Under the pieces are notes generated by a model, which saw nothing but the letters and a program-made list of their open reading frames with translations, searched no databases and was not told the DNA's origin. From assembly GCF_000720325.1 (NCBI RefSeq), contig NZ_JOJM01000033.1, forward strand, positions 62,001-126,000: a stretch of DNA of 64,000 nucleotides, given 5' to 3'. The stretch is from Streptomyces sp. NRRL B-1347 (GTDB taxonomy: Bacteria; Actinomycetota; Actinomycetes; Streptomycetales; Streptomycetaceae). The first letter of the stretch is position 1, and the number at the start of each line of letters is the position of its first letter. The position numbers were made by a program, and so were the translations under genes. Shown here one piece after another: positions 9,310 to 17,962 of this stretch.

Positions 9310-9852
9310 ATGCGCAGAGGTCTCCTGCACGCCGGCGCGTGGTCGCTCGCCACGGGCGCGGCGGTCACGCTGTCGTGGTGGGGCGTGCACACCGTGATGG
9401 CGGGCACGGCCTACGATCCGCCGCGCGCCCTGCCGCTCGCGGCGGAGCACCCGGAGGGCGCGGTGTCGTCGTCCACGCACCGGCCCGAACCGGAACCCGC
9501 CGTGCGGCCTTCGAAGCCGTCGCGGTCCGCCGCCGCCCCCGAGCCGTCGCGGAAGCCGCCGAAGTCACCGAAGCCGCCGAAGCCGCGGGACCCGGCGCCC
9601 CGGACGTCCCCTCCCGCCAAGCCCCCGCCCGGCCAGGTGAAGACCTACTCCACCGACGGCGGCCGGGTCGTGTTCGACCTCGGCGGGGACGCCGCCACGC
9701 TGGTGTCGGCGTCGCCCGCGACGGGCTGGTCGATGCAGGTGTGGAAGGCCCCGGCGTGGATCCGGGTGGAGTTCACGTCGGGCGCGGACCGCGTCTCGGT
9801 GTTCTGCGCGTGGCACGACCGGGCGCCACGGGTCGACGTCACGACGTACTGA
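9310..9852 (+). CDS. small exported protein with proline/lysine-rich stalk
   Basis: Protein of 180 aa that I do not recognise. An N-terminal hydrophobic segment (LLHAGAWSLATGAAVTLSWW) acts as signal peptide or anchor. A stalk of about 75 residues rich in Pro, Lys and Ser follows (repeated KPPK/PKPPKP), and the last 70 residues form a compact region with VVFDLGG, TGWSMQVWKAPAWIRVEF and a single Cys. The stalk length would carry the C-terminal domain through the cell wall. It is divergent from the two-component regulator, suggesting but not proving that it is a target or sensor accessory. Confidence 0.65.
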   Translation: MRRGLLHAGAWSLATGAAVTLSWWGVHTVMAGTAYDPPRALPLAAEHPEGAVSSSTHRPEPEPAVRPSKPSRSAAAPEPSRKPPKSPKPPKPRDPAPRTSPPAKPPPGQVKTYSTDGGRVVFDLGGDAATLVSASPATGWSMQVWKAPAWIRVEFTSGADRVSVFCAWHDRAPRVDVTTY

Positions 9853-9871
9853 ACCGCGGCCCCGGGCGTGC

Positions 9872-10735
9872 TCAGCGGAACACGGAGGGCGGCGGCGCGG
9901 GCGAGGCCACCGCGCTCGCGTCGGTGACGGCGGCCGCCCCGCCGCCGAAGTCGACGAGGGCGCGCCCGTGTTCGACGCGCGCCGGGTGCGGGTCGCTCGC
10001 GCTGCGCCGGGTCAGTTCGGCGATGGGCAGGGGGCGCGCGGAGGCGAGGAGCACGGCGTTGCCGAAGCGCTTGCCGCGCAGCACGGCGGGGTCGGCGACG
10101 AGGGCGAGCTCGGGGAAGACGGCCGCGGCGGTGGCGAGTTGGCCGCGCAGATAGCCGAGCGGCGGGCCGTCGGCGAGGTTGGCGGCGTAGTGGCCTTCGG
10201 CCTTCAGGACGCGGCGTACGTCGCCGAGGAACTCCACGGACGTCAGGTGCGCGGGGGTGCGGGCGCCGCTGAACACGTCGGCGATCACCAGGTCCGCCCA
10301 GCCGTCCGGCACCTTGGCGAGCCCCTCGCGGGCGTCGGCGCCGCGCACCCGCACGCGTGCCTGCGGGTCGAGGGGCAGCGCGCGGCGCACCAGGCCCACG
10401 AGGGCGGTGTCGCGCTCGACGATCTGCTGGGTGGAGCGGGGGCGGGTCGCGGCGATGTAGCGGGCGAGGGTGAAGGCGCCGCCGCCGAGGTGCAGCACGT
10501 GCAGCGGGTTGCCGGGCGGGGCGGCGAGGTCGGCGATGTGGCCGAGCCTGCGCTGGTACTCGAAGTCGAGGTACGCGGGGTCGTCGAGGTCGACGTACGA
10601 CTGGGGCGCGCCGTCGATGACGAGGGTCCAGGCCTGGGCCCTGTCCCGGTCGGGCAGCAGCTCGGCGAGTCCGCCGTCGACCTCCTCGACCACGGCTTCC
10701 CGCGCCGTCTGCCGGCCCCGTCTGTTCCTCGCCAT
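9872..10735 (-). CDS. spermidine-synthase-like SAM-dependent transferase
   Basis: Cytoplasmic protein of 287 aa in the polyamine-synthase/methyltransferase fold. The SAM-binding loop is VLHLGGGAFTLARYIA (residues 80-95); the strand ending in VERD binds the cofactor ribose, and the later LVIADVFSGARTPAHLTS matches the spermidine-synthase catalytic region. Lengths fit PF01564-type proteins. The usual polyamine-binding acidic residues are only partly visible, so the substrate is open; many actinobacterial members have unknown reactions. It converges on the small exported protein gene with 19 bp between stops. Confidence 0.75.
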   Translation of the reverse strand: MARNRRGRQTAREAVVEEVDGGLAELLPDRDRAQAWTLVIDGAPQSYVDLDDPAYLDFEYQRRLGHIADLAAPPGNPLHVLHLGGGAFTLARYIAATRPRSTQQIVERDTALVGLVRRALPLDPQARVRVRGADAREGLAKVPDGWADLVIADVFSGARTPAHLTSVEFLGDVRRVLKAEGHYAANLADGPPLGYLRGQLATAAAVFPELALVADPAVLRGKRFGNAVLLASARPLPIAELTRRSASDPHPARVEHGRALVDFGGGAAAVTDASAVASPAPPPSVFR

Positions 10736-10763
10736 CGGGCCATTATCCCGCGCCCCTGCTTTT

Positions 10764-10801
10764 CGGCGCTCCGCGCCTCGTCCTCGAACGCCGGACGGGC
10801 T
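10764..10801. repeat. dispersed intergenic repeat, family A copy 1
   Basis: A 38-bp element, CGGCGCTCCGCGCCTCGTCC followed by TCGAACGCCGGACGGGCT, present with one substitution at 16299-16336 and related to 25580-25636. It lies between two genes on the minus strand. Such CGCCGGA-type elements are scattered in Streptomyces genomes. Confidence 0.8.
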
Positions 10802-10813
10802 CGAAGACCTGGG

Positions 10814-11407
10814 TCAACGACAGTTGTCCGCTGCCTCGATCATGCGTTGGGCCTCGCCGAGGGCCGCGCGGAGGGCTGCGGGGTCCGTCACCGGGTCCGT
10901 CGCGCCCGGGGGGACCAGCCAGCCGGTGCCGGCGACCGGGGGCGGGGGCGTCGGGTCCTGGACGTCGGTGCCGCTGCCGCCGAAGGTCTGCGTGCAGGCG
11001 CTGCCCGGCAGGTCCCACGCGGCCGCCGTGCCGGGCGGCACCAGGAAGCCGAGGGTGTCGCAGCCGCCGTCGTGCAGGACGGGCCCCACGGCCTCCTCCC
11101 CGGCGCCCCGGCGCAGGATGTCGACGGCTTCGAGGCCCTGCCGCGCGGGCACGGTCACCAGGTCGCAGTGCTCGTGGGCGAGGTGGGCGACACCGGCCGT
11201 GGCGTACGGGGTGTGGGGGTTGTACGGGGTGTAGGCGGTGTGCGCGGTATGCGGGGCGGTCGGGGCGTGCCGTACGTACGGCTCGTGACTCCGGGGCCCG
11301 GGATGGGCGGGGCCGCACGGCTCGCCGCCGCCGGGTCCGGCGCTGCGGTCCTGGCTCGGCCAGTGCCGCGCCGTGGTCAGTGAGCCCCCAGATTCGCTGT
11401 TCTCCAT
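10814..11407 (-). CDS. Prim-Pol N-terminal-like protein, small
   Basis: Protein of 197 aa. The ATG at 11407 is preceded by GGAGG six bases upstream, so a longer form from 11479 is unlikely. Residues 1-60 are low-complexity, with imperfect HTPYNPHTPY-like repeats. The remainder resembles the small Streptomyces proteins annotated as bifunctional DNA primase/polymerase N-terminal domain: FDV-like core HCDLVTVPARQGLEAVDIL, then a strand containing LGFLVPPGTAAAW, and a closing WLVPPG. The metal-binding Asp residues of true primases are not evident, so polymerase activity is doubtful. Compare the gene at 19966. The family call is tentative. Confidence 0.5.
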   Translation of the reverse strand: MENSESGGSLTTARHWPSQDRSAGPGGGEPCGPAHPGPRSHEPYVRHAPTAPHTAHTAYTPYNPHTPYATAGVAHLAHEHCDLVTVPARQGLEAVDILRRGAGEEAVGPVLHDGGCDTLGFLVPPGTAAAWDLPGSACTQTFGGSGTDVQDPTPPPPVAGTGWLVPPGATDPVTDPAALRAALGEAQRMIEAADNCR

Positions 11408-11733
11408 GCCGACCTCCAACAAGGGAACCCCTCCTCGCCAGGGCGGAAGCCGCTTCGCTCCCTCTCCGCACTGGTTCAACGCGCGACCGCGTCAACGGCT
11501 ACGGCGCCACGCCGCCGCAAAGGATGGCAGTTCATGGCAGATCACGGATGAGATATCCGGTTTGTAGCCAAACTCCACGTCATCGCCGGGTCACAGAGGG
11601 TACTTTCTTGCTCCGCCGGGACACGGCCGGGCCACGGGGCAGCGCGGGGGCGGGACGCGCGGCGCGGGACTCCAGCGGTTCGTCGGCACGGTCCCCCCAC
11701 GAGAGGGCCTCGGTCCCCACGAGAGGATCCGGC
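11408..11733. other. 326-bp divergent intergenic region
   Basis: Lies between the Prim-Pol-like gene (minus) and the HTH-TPR regulator (plus), so it must hold both promoters. It is less G+C-rich around 11520-11575, where the imperfect dyad GGTTTGTAGCCAAAC occurs. No recognised operator or RNA was found. Confidence 0.4.
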
Positions 11734-13155
11734 ATGGCGTCGTCTTCCAGGGCTTCGTCCACTCCGCCGCCGCGGCCGAACCTCGCCTTCAGGCGGCTGC
11801 GCGGGCAGCGCTCACCGGGCGAGTTCGCGGCCCTGGTGCGGCGGGCCGCGCGTGAGATCGGCGAGCGGGTCAGCTGCGACGCGCGGTACGTCGGCCGCGT
11901 CGAGGCGGGCGAGATCCGCTGCCCCAACTACGCGTACGAGCGGGTGTTCCTGCACATGTTCCCCGGCCGGACGCTGACGGACCTCGGCTTCGCGCCGCGC
12001 TCGGCGGTCCGCGGCCGGGGGGCGCGCACGGACGCCGACGCGCCCGCGGCGCACGGCCTGGGCGGCATCCCCGCCCAGGGCGGGCTCCGGCACCACGAAC
12101 AGAACCACTGCGACGAGGAGAGCGACGTGCGGCGTCGCGCATTCATGACCAGCGGCACAGCCACCGTGGCGGCCGCATCCCTGACGACGCTGCCCCTGAG
12201 CGGCACCGCGCAAGCCGCGGCGGGCACGGTCCCACGCCCCCGCACGGCGGGCGAGGCCGAGGTGTATGCGGTGGAGGAGGCGGTCCGCAGGATCCGGCTG
12301 CTCGACGACCGGCACGGCGCCGACGGCCTCTACCGGCGCGCCGCCACTCCGCTGCGCACCGCCTACGCCCTGCTCGACGCGGGCACCGCACGCCGGTCCA
12401 CGGCGGACCGGCTGTACACGGGAGCGGGCGAGCTGGCCATCTCCGTGGGCTGGCTCGCGCACGACTCGGGCCGCTTCGACGACGCCCGCTCGCACTACGC
12501 GGAGGCGCTCGCGACGGCCCGGATGGCCGGGGACCCCGCCCTTGAGGCGCACGCCTTCTGCAACACGGCGTTCCTCGCGCGCGACGCCGGGCGCCCGCGC
12601 GAGGCGGTGCGGGCGGCGCAGGCCGCGGCGCGGGCCGCCCGGCACGTCGCCTCGCCCCGGCTGCTGTCCCTGATCGCGCTGCGCGAGGCGGGCGGCTGGG
12701 CGGGGCTCGGTGACCGCGCGGGCTGCGAGCGGGCCCTGTCCCAGGCGCACGCCCTGTTCGACCGGGGTCCCGGTGCGCAAGACCCGGAGTGGATGACGTT
12801 CTACGGGCCCGCGGAGCTGGCGGGCCTGGAGGCACAGTGCTGGTCGGCGCTCGGCCACTGGGAGCGCGCCTCGCGGCACGCGCACCGGGCGGCGGACGTG
12901 GCGGCGGCACAGACGCCCGAGTTCACCCGGAACATCGCCCTGTACACCGCCGAGCTCGCCGACGACCTGGCCCGCGCGGGCCGCCCGGACGAGGCGGCGG
13001 CGGCGGGCCTGCGGGTGCTCGCGCTGCTCGACGAGGTCCAGTCGTCCCGCATCCAGGGGATGCTCGCCACCACCGCGCGCGTGCTGCTCCCGCACCGGCG
13101 CGCCAGCGGGGTGACCGACTTCCTGGAGCACCACGCGTCCCGCGCGCGTGCCTGA
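11734..13155 (+). CDS. HTH-TPR regulator with internal Tat-like segment
   Basis: Protein of 473 aa. Residues 18-85 form a helix-turn-helix-like domain (FAALVRRAAREIGERVSCD, then YVGRVEAGEIRCPNYAYE) of the type in Streptomyces XRE-like regulators. Residues 133-163 then read like a twin-arginine signal, RRRAFM followed by about 22 hydrophobic/small residues ending in AQAAA. From about 175 to the end are helical TPR-like repeats (for example DDARSHYAEALATARMAGD, LEAHAFCNTAFLARDAGR). The start at 11734 has GAGAGG upstream. TPR regulators of this class often bind a peptide or partner protein. Whether the middle segment inserts into the membrane is unknown. No target is evident. Confidence 0.7.
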   Translation: MASSSRASSTPPPRPNLAFRRLRGQRSPGEFAALVRRAAREIGERVSCDARYVGRVEAGEIRCPNYAYERVFLHMFPGRTLTDLGFAPRSAVRGRGARTDADAPAAHGLGGIPAQGGLRHHEQNHCDEESDVRRRAFMTSGTATVAAASLTTLPLSGTAQAAAGTVPRPRTAGEAEVYAVEEAVRRIRLLDDRHGADGLYRRAATPLRTAYALLDAGTARRSTADRLYTGAGELAISVGWLAHDSGRFDDARSHYAEALATARMAGDPALEAHAFCNTAFLARDAGRPREAVRAAQAAARAARHVASPRLLSLIALREAGGWAGLGDRAGCERALSQAHALFDRGPGAQDPEWMTFYGPAELAGLEAQCWSALGHWERASRHAHRAADVAAAQTPEFTRNIALYTAELADDLARAGRPDEAAAAGLRVLALLDEVQSSRIQGMLATTARVLLPHRRASGVTDFLEHHASRARA

Positions 13156-13167
13156 CGGTGCGGCCGT

Positions 13168-13764
13168 TCAGCCGCCCAGGTGCCCGGTCTCGTTCCAGGA
13201 CTCGAGCGCGGGCTCCCCGTACGCCCAGCCAAGGACCGAGAGGGACGTCGGGTTGAGCCGGATGCGGGACGCGAAGGCGATGTCGTAGCCGAGCCAGCGG
13301 GCGCCGATGGCGCGCAGGATGTGGCCGTGGGCGAAGACGAGCACGTCCCGGTCGGCGCCGCGGGCCCAGTCGATCACCTCGTCCGCGCGCGCGGAGACCT
13401 GCGCGAGGGTCTCGCCGTCCGGTACGCCGTCGCGCCAGATGAACCAGCCGGGCCGGATCGCCTGGATGTCGGCCGGGGTCAGACCGTCGTACGCGCCGTA
13501 GTCGAACTCCATCAGGGCGTCCCACTCCGCCGCCCGGTCGCCGAACCCGGCGAGCTCGCACGTCTCCCGCGCGCGGGACAGCGGGCTGGTGCGCACCTCG
13601 ACGCCGGGGAGGCCGTCGTAGGGCGCCCGGTGCAGCCGCTCGCCGAGCAGCTTGGCGCCGCGCCTGCCCTCGTCCAGGAGCGGGATGTCGGTCCTGCCGG
13701 TGTGCTTGCCGGACAGCGACCACTCCGTCTGTCCGTGCCGGGCCAGCAGGATGCGCGGTGCCAT
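13168..13764 (-). CDS. histidine phosphatase family protein
   Basis: Phosphoglycerate-mutase-like phosphatase of 198 aa. The catalytic RHG is at residues 9-11 ([12 protein letters not shown]), the second catalytic His is in [11 protein letters not shown], and [11 protein letters not shown] supplies the phosphate-pocket Arg. The motif EFDYGAYDG carries the acid residue. Members act on small phosphorylated metabolites; the substrate cannot be read from sequence. It converges on the HTH-TPR gene with 12 bp between stops and is followed upstream by a 293-bp promoter region shared with the PAP2 gene. Confidence 0.88.
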   Translation of the reverse strand: MAPRILLARHGQTEWSLSGKHTGRTDIPLLDEGRRGAKLLGERLHRAPYDGLPGVEVRTSPLSRARETCELAGFGDRAAEWDALMEFDYGAYDGLTPADIQAIRPGWFIWRDGVPDGETLAQVSARADEVIDWARGADRDVLVFAHGHILRAIGARWLGYDIAFASRIRLNPTSLSVLGWAYGEPALESWNETGHLGG

Positions 13765-14057
13765 GAGGAGCCTTCCTAGGAGGAGCGGGGGTGGAGCAGG
13801 GAGCAGTGAGGCGAAGCGATATGTCAGAAATCGGCTAGGACAAAAGCGGACAAGTGATTGTCCGCTCCCTCATGTGCCCTTCTGTTTCCCTCCATCATCA
13901 CTCACGCCCGCGAAGAGCAACCCGCGCGCCGATCTCTGCGTCTATGACCACCAGGGGATGGCTCGTCGGCCTTCGCGTACGCCGTAAAGTGACCCAGCGG
14001 CCGTACGCCGTGAGAACTGAGTGAGAACAGCGCGAACTGAGATGGGGGACCCACCGG

Positions 14058-15170
14058 ATGCCGCAGACCGAGGCACAGGGCGCCGGCAACGGCGGCATAT
14101 CCGGGCACCGGGTGCGGGGCGTACCCGGCCTCCGCCTGCGCTGGTGGACCGAGCTGCCGCTGATCCTCCTGGTGTACGGGGCCTACTCGGCGGGCCGCCT
14201 GCTGGCGCGCGGCGACGTGACGACGGCCGTCGACCACGGCCTGTCCATCCTGCGGGTCGAGAAGGCCCTCAACCTCAACCTCGAACACCCGCTGAACCGG
14301 CTGTTCACCGCCCACGCGTCCCTCGGCGTCCCCGCCGACTTCTGGTACGCGTCGCTGCACTACCTGGTCACCCCGCTGATCCTGATCTGGCTGTTCCGCA
14401 GCAGGGCCGTGCACTACGCCGCGGCCCGCACCTGGCTGATGGTCTCCACGCTGATCGGCCTGGTCGGCTTCTCGCTGATGCCGACCTGTCCGCCGCGGCT
14501 GCTCGACTCCGGCCACGGGTTCGTCGACACCATGGCGCAGTACAGCGACTGGGGCTGGTGGGGCGGCCAGGCCAGCGCCCCGCGGGGCCTCGGCGGCATG
14601 ACCAACCAGTACGCGGCGATGCCGAGCCTGCACGTCGGCTGGTCCCTGTGGTGCGGCGTGATGCTGTGGCGGTACGGGCGCGGCCCGGTGGCGAAGACGG
14701 CGGCGGTCGCCTATCCGCTGCTGACCACGATCGTCGTGATGGGCACCGCCAACCACTACTTCCTGGACGCGGTCGCGGGCGTCGCCGTGATGCTCGTGGG
14801 GCTGCTCCTGGTCAAGCCGGTGCAGCGGCTCGCGGAGCGTGCCAAGTCCCGGCTGCGGCCCGTCGTCGCGGCGGCGCTGCCCGGCCGCTTCGGCTCCGGC
14901 GGTTCCGGTTCCGGTTCCGGGTCCGGCGGCACCGCGCCAGCCGAGGGCGCGGACGAGCACCCGGTGCGGGCCACGAGCGCCACTTCCGGCGCACACGCCT
15001 CCGTTGTCAGTGGCGGATGCCAGACTTCCGCGGGTGAGCGAATTCCCCATCAGCGCAAGCTCGGTGCCGAGTCCGGCTCCCGCGGCCCGAGGAGCGCACG
15101 ACCGGCAGGCCGCCCCGCGGACAGCGGGGACGGCGCTGCGGCGACGGCTGGCGGAGCTGCGCGGACCTGA
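14058..15170 (+). CDS. PAP2-superfamily membrane phosphatase/transferase
   Basis: Polytopic membrane protein of 370 aa. The conserved sites MPSLHVGWSLW (about residues 195-205) and ANHYFLDAVAG (about 233-243) match the phosphatase-type motifs of the PAP2_3 / inositol-phosphorylceramide-synthase-like family, acting on lipid phosphates at the outer membrane face. About six membrane segments lie between residues 34 and 260. The last 90 residues form a Gly/Ser run and then an unstructured tail overlapping the next gene by 137 nt in another frame, an unusually large overlap; one of the two ends may be mis-set. Start ATG has GGGGGA eight bases upstream. Confidence 0.8.
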   Translation: MPQTEAQGAGNGGISGHRVRGVPGLRLRWWTELPLILLVYGAYSAGRLLARGDVTTAVDHGLSILRVEKALNLNLEHPLNRLFTAHASLGVPADFWYASLHYLVTPLILIWLFRSRAVHYAAARTWLMVSTLIGLVGFSLMPTCPPRLLDSGHGFVDTMAQYSDWGWWGGQASAPRGLGGMTNQYAAMPSLHVGWSLWCGVMLWRYGRGPVAKTAAVAYPLLTTIVVMGTANHYFLDAVAGVAVMLVGLLLVKPVQRLAERAKSRLRPVVAAALPGRFGSGGSGSGSGSGGTAPAEGADEHPVRATSATSGAHASVVSGGCQTSAGERIPHQRKLGAESGSRGPRSARPAGRPADSGDGAAATAGGAART

Positions 15171-16230
15171 CGTACCGGCGCAGCCGCTCGACGCCCGCGC
15201 CCTCGCCGCGCTCGCGGCGAATCCGGGCTGCCACAGACGCGCGCTCCTGGACGGCGCGGGGGTGCCCAAGGCGGAGCTCGCGCGCTCGCTCGGCGCGCCC
15301 TCGGCCTTCGGGCAGTCCCAGTTCGCGTTCATGCGCGGGCACGCCTTCGAGGCGCGGGTCAAGGCGGACGGCGGCGCGGAGCTGCTCCGGCTCACCCACG
15401 CGCGCGTGGGCGGCGGCCCCGAGCCGGTGCCGGGCGAGGCGAGCGTGCCGGACCTCACGGCCGCGGGCCCGGTGGGCCGCGCGACCCGCACGGAGCTCGC
15501 CCTGCGCGAGGCCACGGCCGCCGGGGCCTGGACGCTGCTCGACCACCCCATGCTGGCCCTGGACGTCGCGGGCACGCCGGCCTTCCTCGAACCGGACGCG
15601 GTGGTGATCGCCCCGGACGGGACGTGGACGGTCGTCGAGATCAAGTCCTTCCCGATGATCGACGGCTCGGCGGACGCGGCGAAGGTGGGCGCCGCCGCCC
15701 GGCAGGCAGCGGTGTACGCCCTCGCCCTGGAGGACCTCGCCGCCCGGCTCGACGACCCGGCGCCCCGGGTGCGCCACCAGGTCCTCCTGGTCTGCCCCAA
15801 GGACTTCTCGAACCTGCCGACGGCGTCCCCCGTCGACATCCGCAAGCAGCTCTCCGTCACCCGCCGCCAGCTGTCCCGGCTCACCCGCGTCGAGGACATC
15901 GCGGCCGCGCTTCCGCCGGGCACCACGTTCGACGTCACCCGCTCCGCCGCCGAGCTGACCGCCGCGGTCGAGGCGGTCCCCGCGACCTACGCGCCGGAGT
16001 GCCTGGCGGCCTGCGAGCTGGCCTTCCACTGCCGTGCCCGCGCCCGCGCGGAGGGCGAGGTGACGGCGCTGGGGCGGTCGCTGCGGGGCGAGCTCGGCGC
16101 CCTGCACACCGTGGACCAGGCCCTGGCGGCGGCCCGGGGCGAAGCCGGGGATCCGGCTGACCCTGCGGTGGCCGCGCTGCGGGCGGCCGGGGCGCTGCGC
16201 GCGGAGGCCCTGGCGGGGAGGCCCGCTTGA
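15034..16230 (+). CDS. predicted Fe-S PD-(D/E)XK nuclease (RecB/Cas4 type)
   Basis: Protein of 398 aa from a GTG at 15034 (an alternative GTG is at 15064). The PD-(D/E)XK core is clear: D188 (EPDAVV), E202 and K204 (VVEIKSF), then Q224 and Y228 (QAAVY), the RecB-family QxxxY motif. A lone C66 (NPGCHRR) plus C323, C327 and C333 (CLAACELAFHC) mimic the one-plus-three Cys arrangement that holds a 4Fe-4S cluster in Cas4 and AddB nucleases. It should therefore cut DNA, probably from an end. First gene of a cassette with a 529-aa unknown protein and an SF1 helicase. Motif reading is solid; the role is inferred. Confidence 0.78.
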   Translation: MSEFPISASSVPSPAPAARGAHDRQAAPRTAGTALRRRLAELRGPDVPAQPLDARALAALAANPGCHRRALLDGAGVPKAELARSLGAPSAFGQSQFAFMRGHAFEARVKADGGAELLRLTHARVGGGPEPVPGEASVPDLTAAGPVGRATRTELALREATAAGAWTLLDHPMLALDVAGTPAFLEPDAVVIAPDGTWTVVEIKSFPMIDGSADAAKVGAAARQAAVYALALEDLAARLDDPAPRVRHQVLLVCPKDFSNLPTASPVDIRKQLSVTRRQLSRLTRVEDIAAALPPGTTFDVTRSAAELTAAVEAVPATYAPECLAACELAFHCRARARAEGEVTALGRSLRGELGALHTVDQALAAARGEAGDPADPAVAALRAAGALRAEALAGRPA

Positions 16231-16298
16231 TCCCTCGCGGGGCGCCCCAGGCCCGCCCCTTCCCGAACCGGGGGCTCCGCCCCCGTGCCCCCGTTTGT

Positions 16299-16336
16299 CG
16301 GCGCTCCGCGCCTCGTCCTCAAACGCCGGACGGGCT
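16299..16336. repeat. dispersed intergenic repeat, family A copy 2
   Basis: Same 38-bp element as at 10764-10801 with one difference. The surrounding 16231-16345 (CCCTCGCGGGGCGCCCC and the CCGGGGGCTCCGCCCCCG hairpin) is related to 25494-25580. It separates the first two cassette genes by 142 bp, so they may not be strictly one transcript. Confidence 0.8.
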
Positions 16337-16372
16337 GGATGCCCCGCAGACAAGGACCCCGAGGCCCCACAC

Positions 16373-17962
16373 ATGACTCTGATCGACAACCTGGCCCGGC
16401 TCGAAGCGACGGCCAGTGGGCGGGCTCAGCCGCGGGCCACGGTCCGTCACCGGCACCTGTCCCAGCGCCCTCTGGTCCTGGTCCCGCTGACCACGGCCGG
16501 GGAGGCGGGCGCCCCGCTCGGGGCCCTGATCGGCACCGAGCGCACGGCCCCGCACCTGCTCGTCGTCCCCCAGCCCCGCGACCGCGACCTCCGCTTCGCC
16601 TTCCTCGCCCGGCTCGCCGACGTCGTACTGCCGTACGTGGAGGCGTACGGCGACGACGTGGAGGCGGCCGAGCGCACGGAGACCGACCCGGAGACCGGCA
16701 AGCGCGTCAAGGTCGAGGTCGAGCTGTGCGCGGACGCGCCCCAGCTGATCGTGCCGAGCCGCGCGGGCGTCGAGTTCGTCCGGCTGCTCGGCCGCTCCAT
16801 GCGGTTCCGCCGCACCGCCGAGCAGGACCCGGACACCCCGCATCCGGCGCCGCCGCGCGTGCCACTGCTCGGGCGCTGGCTGACGCACTTCGGGGAGCGG
16901 GCCCGCGTGCCCGGCGCGTCGCTGCTGCTCGCCATGACGGACCTGCTCGCACGGCACTGGGCGACGGGCCAGTCCAGCCTGGAGGAGCAGCACCTGGGCG
17001 CGCTGCTCGCCTGGATCGAGGCGCCCGACGGCACCTCGGGCGCGGCCGCGGCGCTGCGCGCCGAGCTGGCGAGGGACGCCGCGGGGCAGCTGCTGTGCCC
17101 GCCCGCGGGCCCGGCCACCGACCCGGCGTTCGACAACGACCTGCTGGCTCCGGCCATCGAGGCCTACGACCGCGCGCGGACGGCACTCGCCGCCGCCGAG
17201 GACGGCCTGGAGGCCGACGCCCGCCTGGCCGCCCTGACCGCCGCCGAGCGGGAGGTCCGCGCCCTCGTGGAGAGCCGCACCCGGCCCACCTGGGACGCGG
17301 TCTGGCGCGGTCTCGACGCCCTGTGCACGCTGCCGGAGGCCGCGCACGCCGAGGACCGGTGGCGCGGCGACCGCTGGTCGTACACCGCGCACCGCGACCG
17401 GGTCGCCGCGGGCGAGCCGCCGCAGCCGCGCCTCGACGACGCGGTGACGGCGGCCCAGAAGCTGGCCACGCGCGAGCGCGAGCAGGCGCGGCTCGACGCG
17501 CACGAGGCCCTCGACGACCCGCTGGTGATGGCCGGGCGGCGGCTGCGCGGCGAGGCGTTCGCCGGTGAGGTCACCCAGGTCGTGATGGCGTACAGCGAGG
17601 GCAAGTCGCCGCGCCCGCGCCCGCTGGTCACCGTGCGCACGGCCGACCGGCCGCACCTGGACGAGGGCGTGAAGGCGTACCGCTCCCTGGACGGCAAGCC
17701 GCAGACCGCGCACTTCGTGACGTACGACGGCGCCGACGACCTGCTGGTACTGCGGATCGTGGACAAGATGGGGCGCGGCAAGGAGCCCGAGCCCGGCTCC
17801 GTGCCCGCGGCGGGCGACCGGCTGTGCTGGACGCTGTTCGAGCACGAGCAGCGGGGCGGCCCGAAGCTGCCGGACCCGGCGGACACCCCCTGGACGCACG
17901 GCGGCCCGCCGGACGCGACCGCCGAGACCCCCGACCCCGTGACCGCGGAGGACACCCTGTGA
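16373..17962 (+). CDS. uncharacterised 529-aa protein of the nuclease-helicase cassette
   Basis: I do not recognise a known domain. The ATG at 16373 (MTLIDNLARLEATASG) was chosen because upstream in-frame codons come from the intergenic repeat. The N-terminal half has mixed strands and helices with HLSQRPLVLVPLTTAGEAG; residues 240-400 are strongly helical and charged (AAAEDGLEADARLAALTAAE); the C-terminal third is beta-rich with PLVTVRTADRPHLDEGVKAY and DDLLVLRIVDKMGRG. No signal peptide or membrane segment. Its stop overlaps the helicase start as GTGA, so the two proteins are made in step and probably form a complex. Confidence 0.6.
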   Translation: MTLIDNLARLEATASGRAQPRATVRHRHLSQRPLVLVPLTTAGEAGAPLGALIGTERTAPHLLVVPQPRDRDLRFAFLARLADVVLPYVEAYGDDVEAAERTETDPETGKRVKVEVELCADAPQLIVPSRAGVEFVRLLGRSMRFRRTAEQDPDTPHPAPPRVPLLGRWLTHFGERARVPGASLLLAMTDLLARHWATGQSSLEEQHLGALLAWIEAPDGTSGAAAALRAELARDAAGQLLCPPAGPATDPAFDNDLLAPAIEAYDRARTALAAAEDGLEADARLAALTAAEREVRALVESRTRPTWDAVWRGLDALCTLPEAAHAEDRWRGDRWSYTAHRDRVAAGEPPQPRLDDAVTAAQKLATREREQARLDAHEALDDPLVMAGRRLRGEAFAGEVTQVVMAYSEGKSPRPRPLVTVRTADRPHLDEGVKAYRSLDGKPQTAHFVTYDGADDLLVLRIVDKMGRGKEPEPGSVPAAGDRLCWTLFEHEQRGGPKLPDPADTPWTHGGPPDATAETPDPVTAEDTL

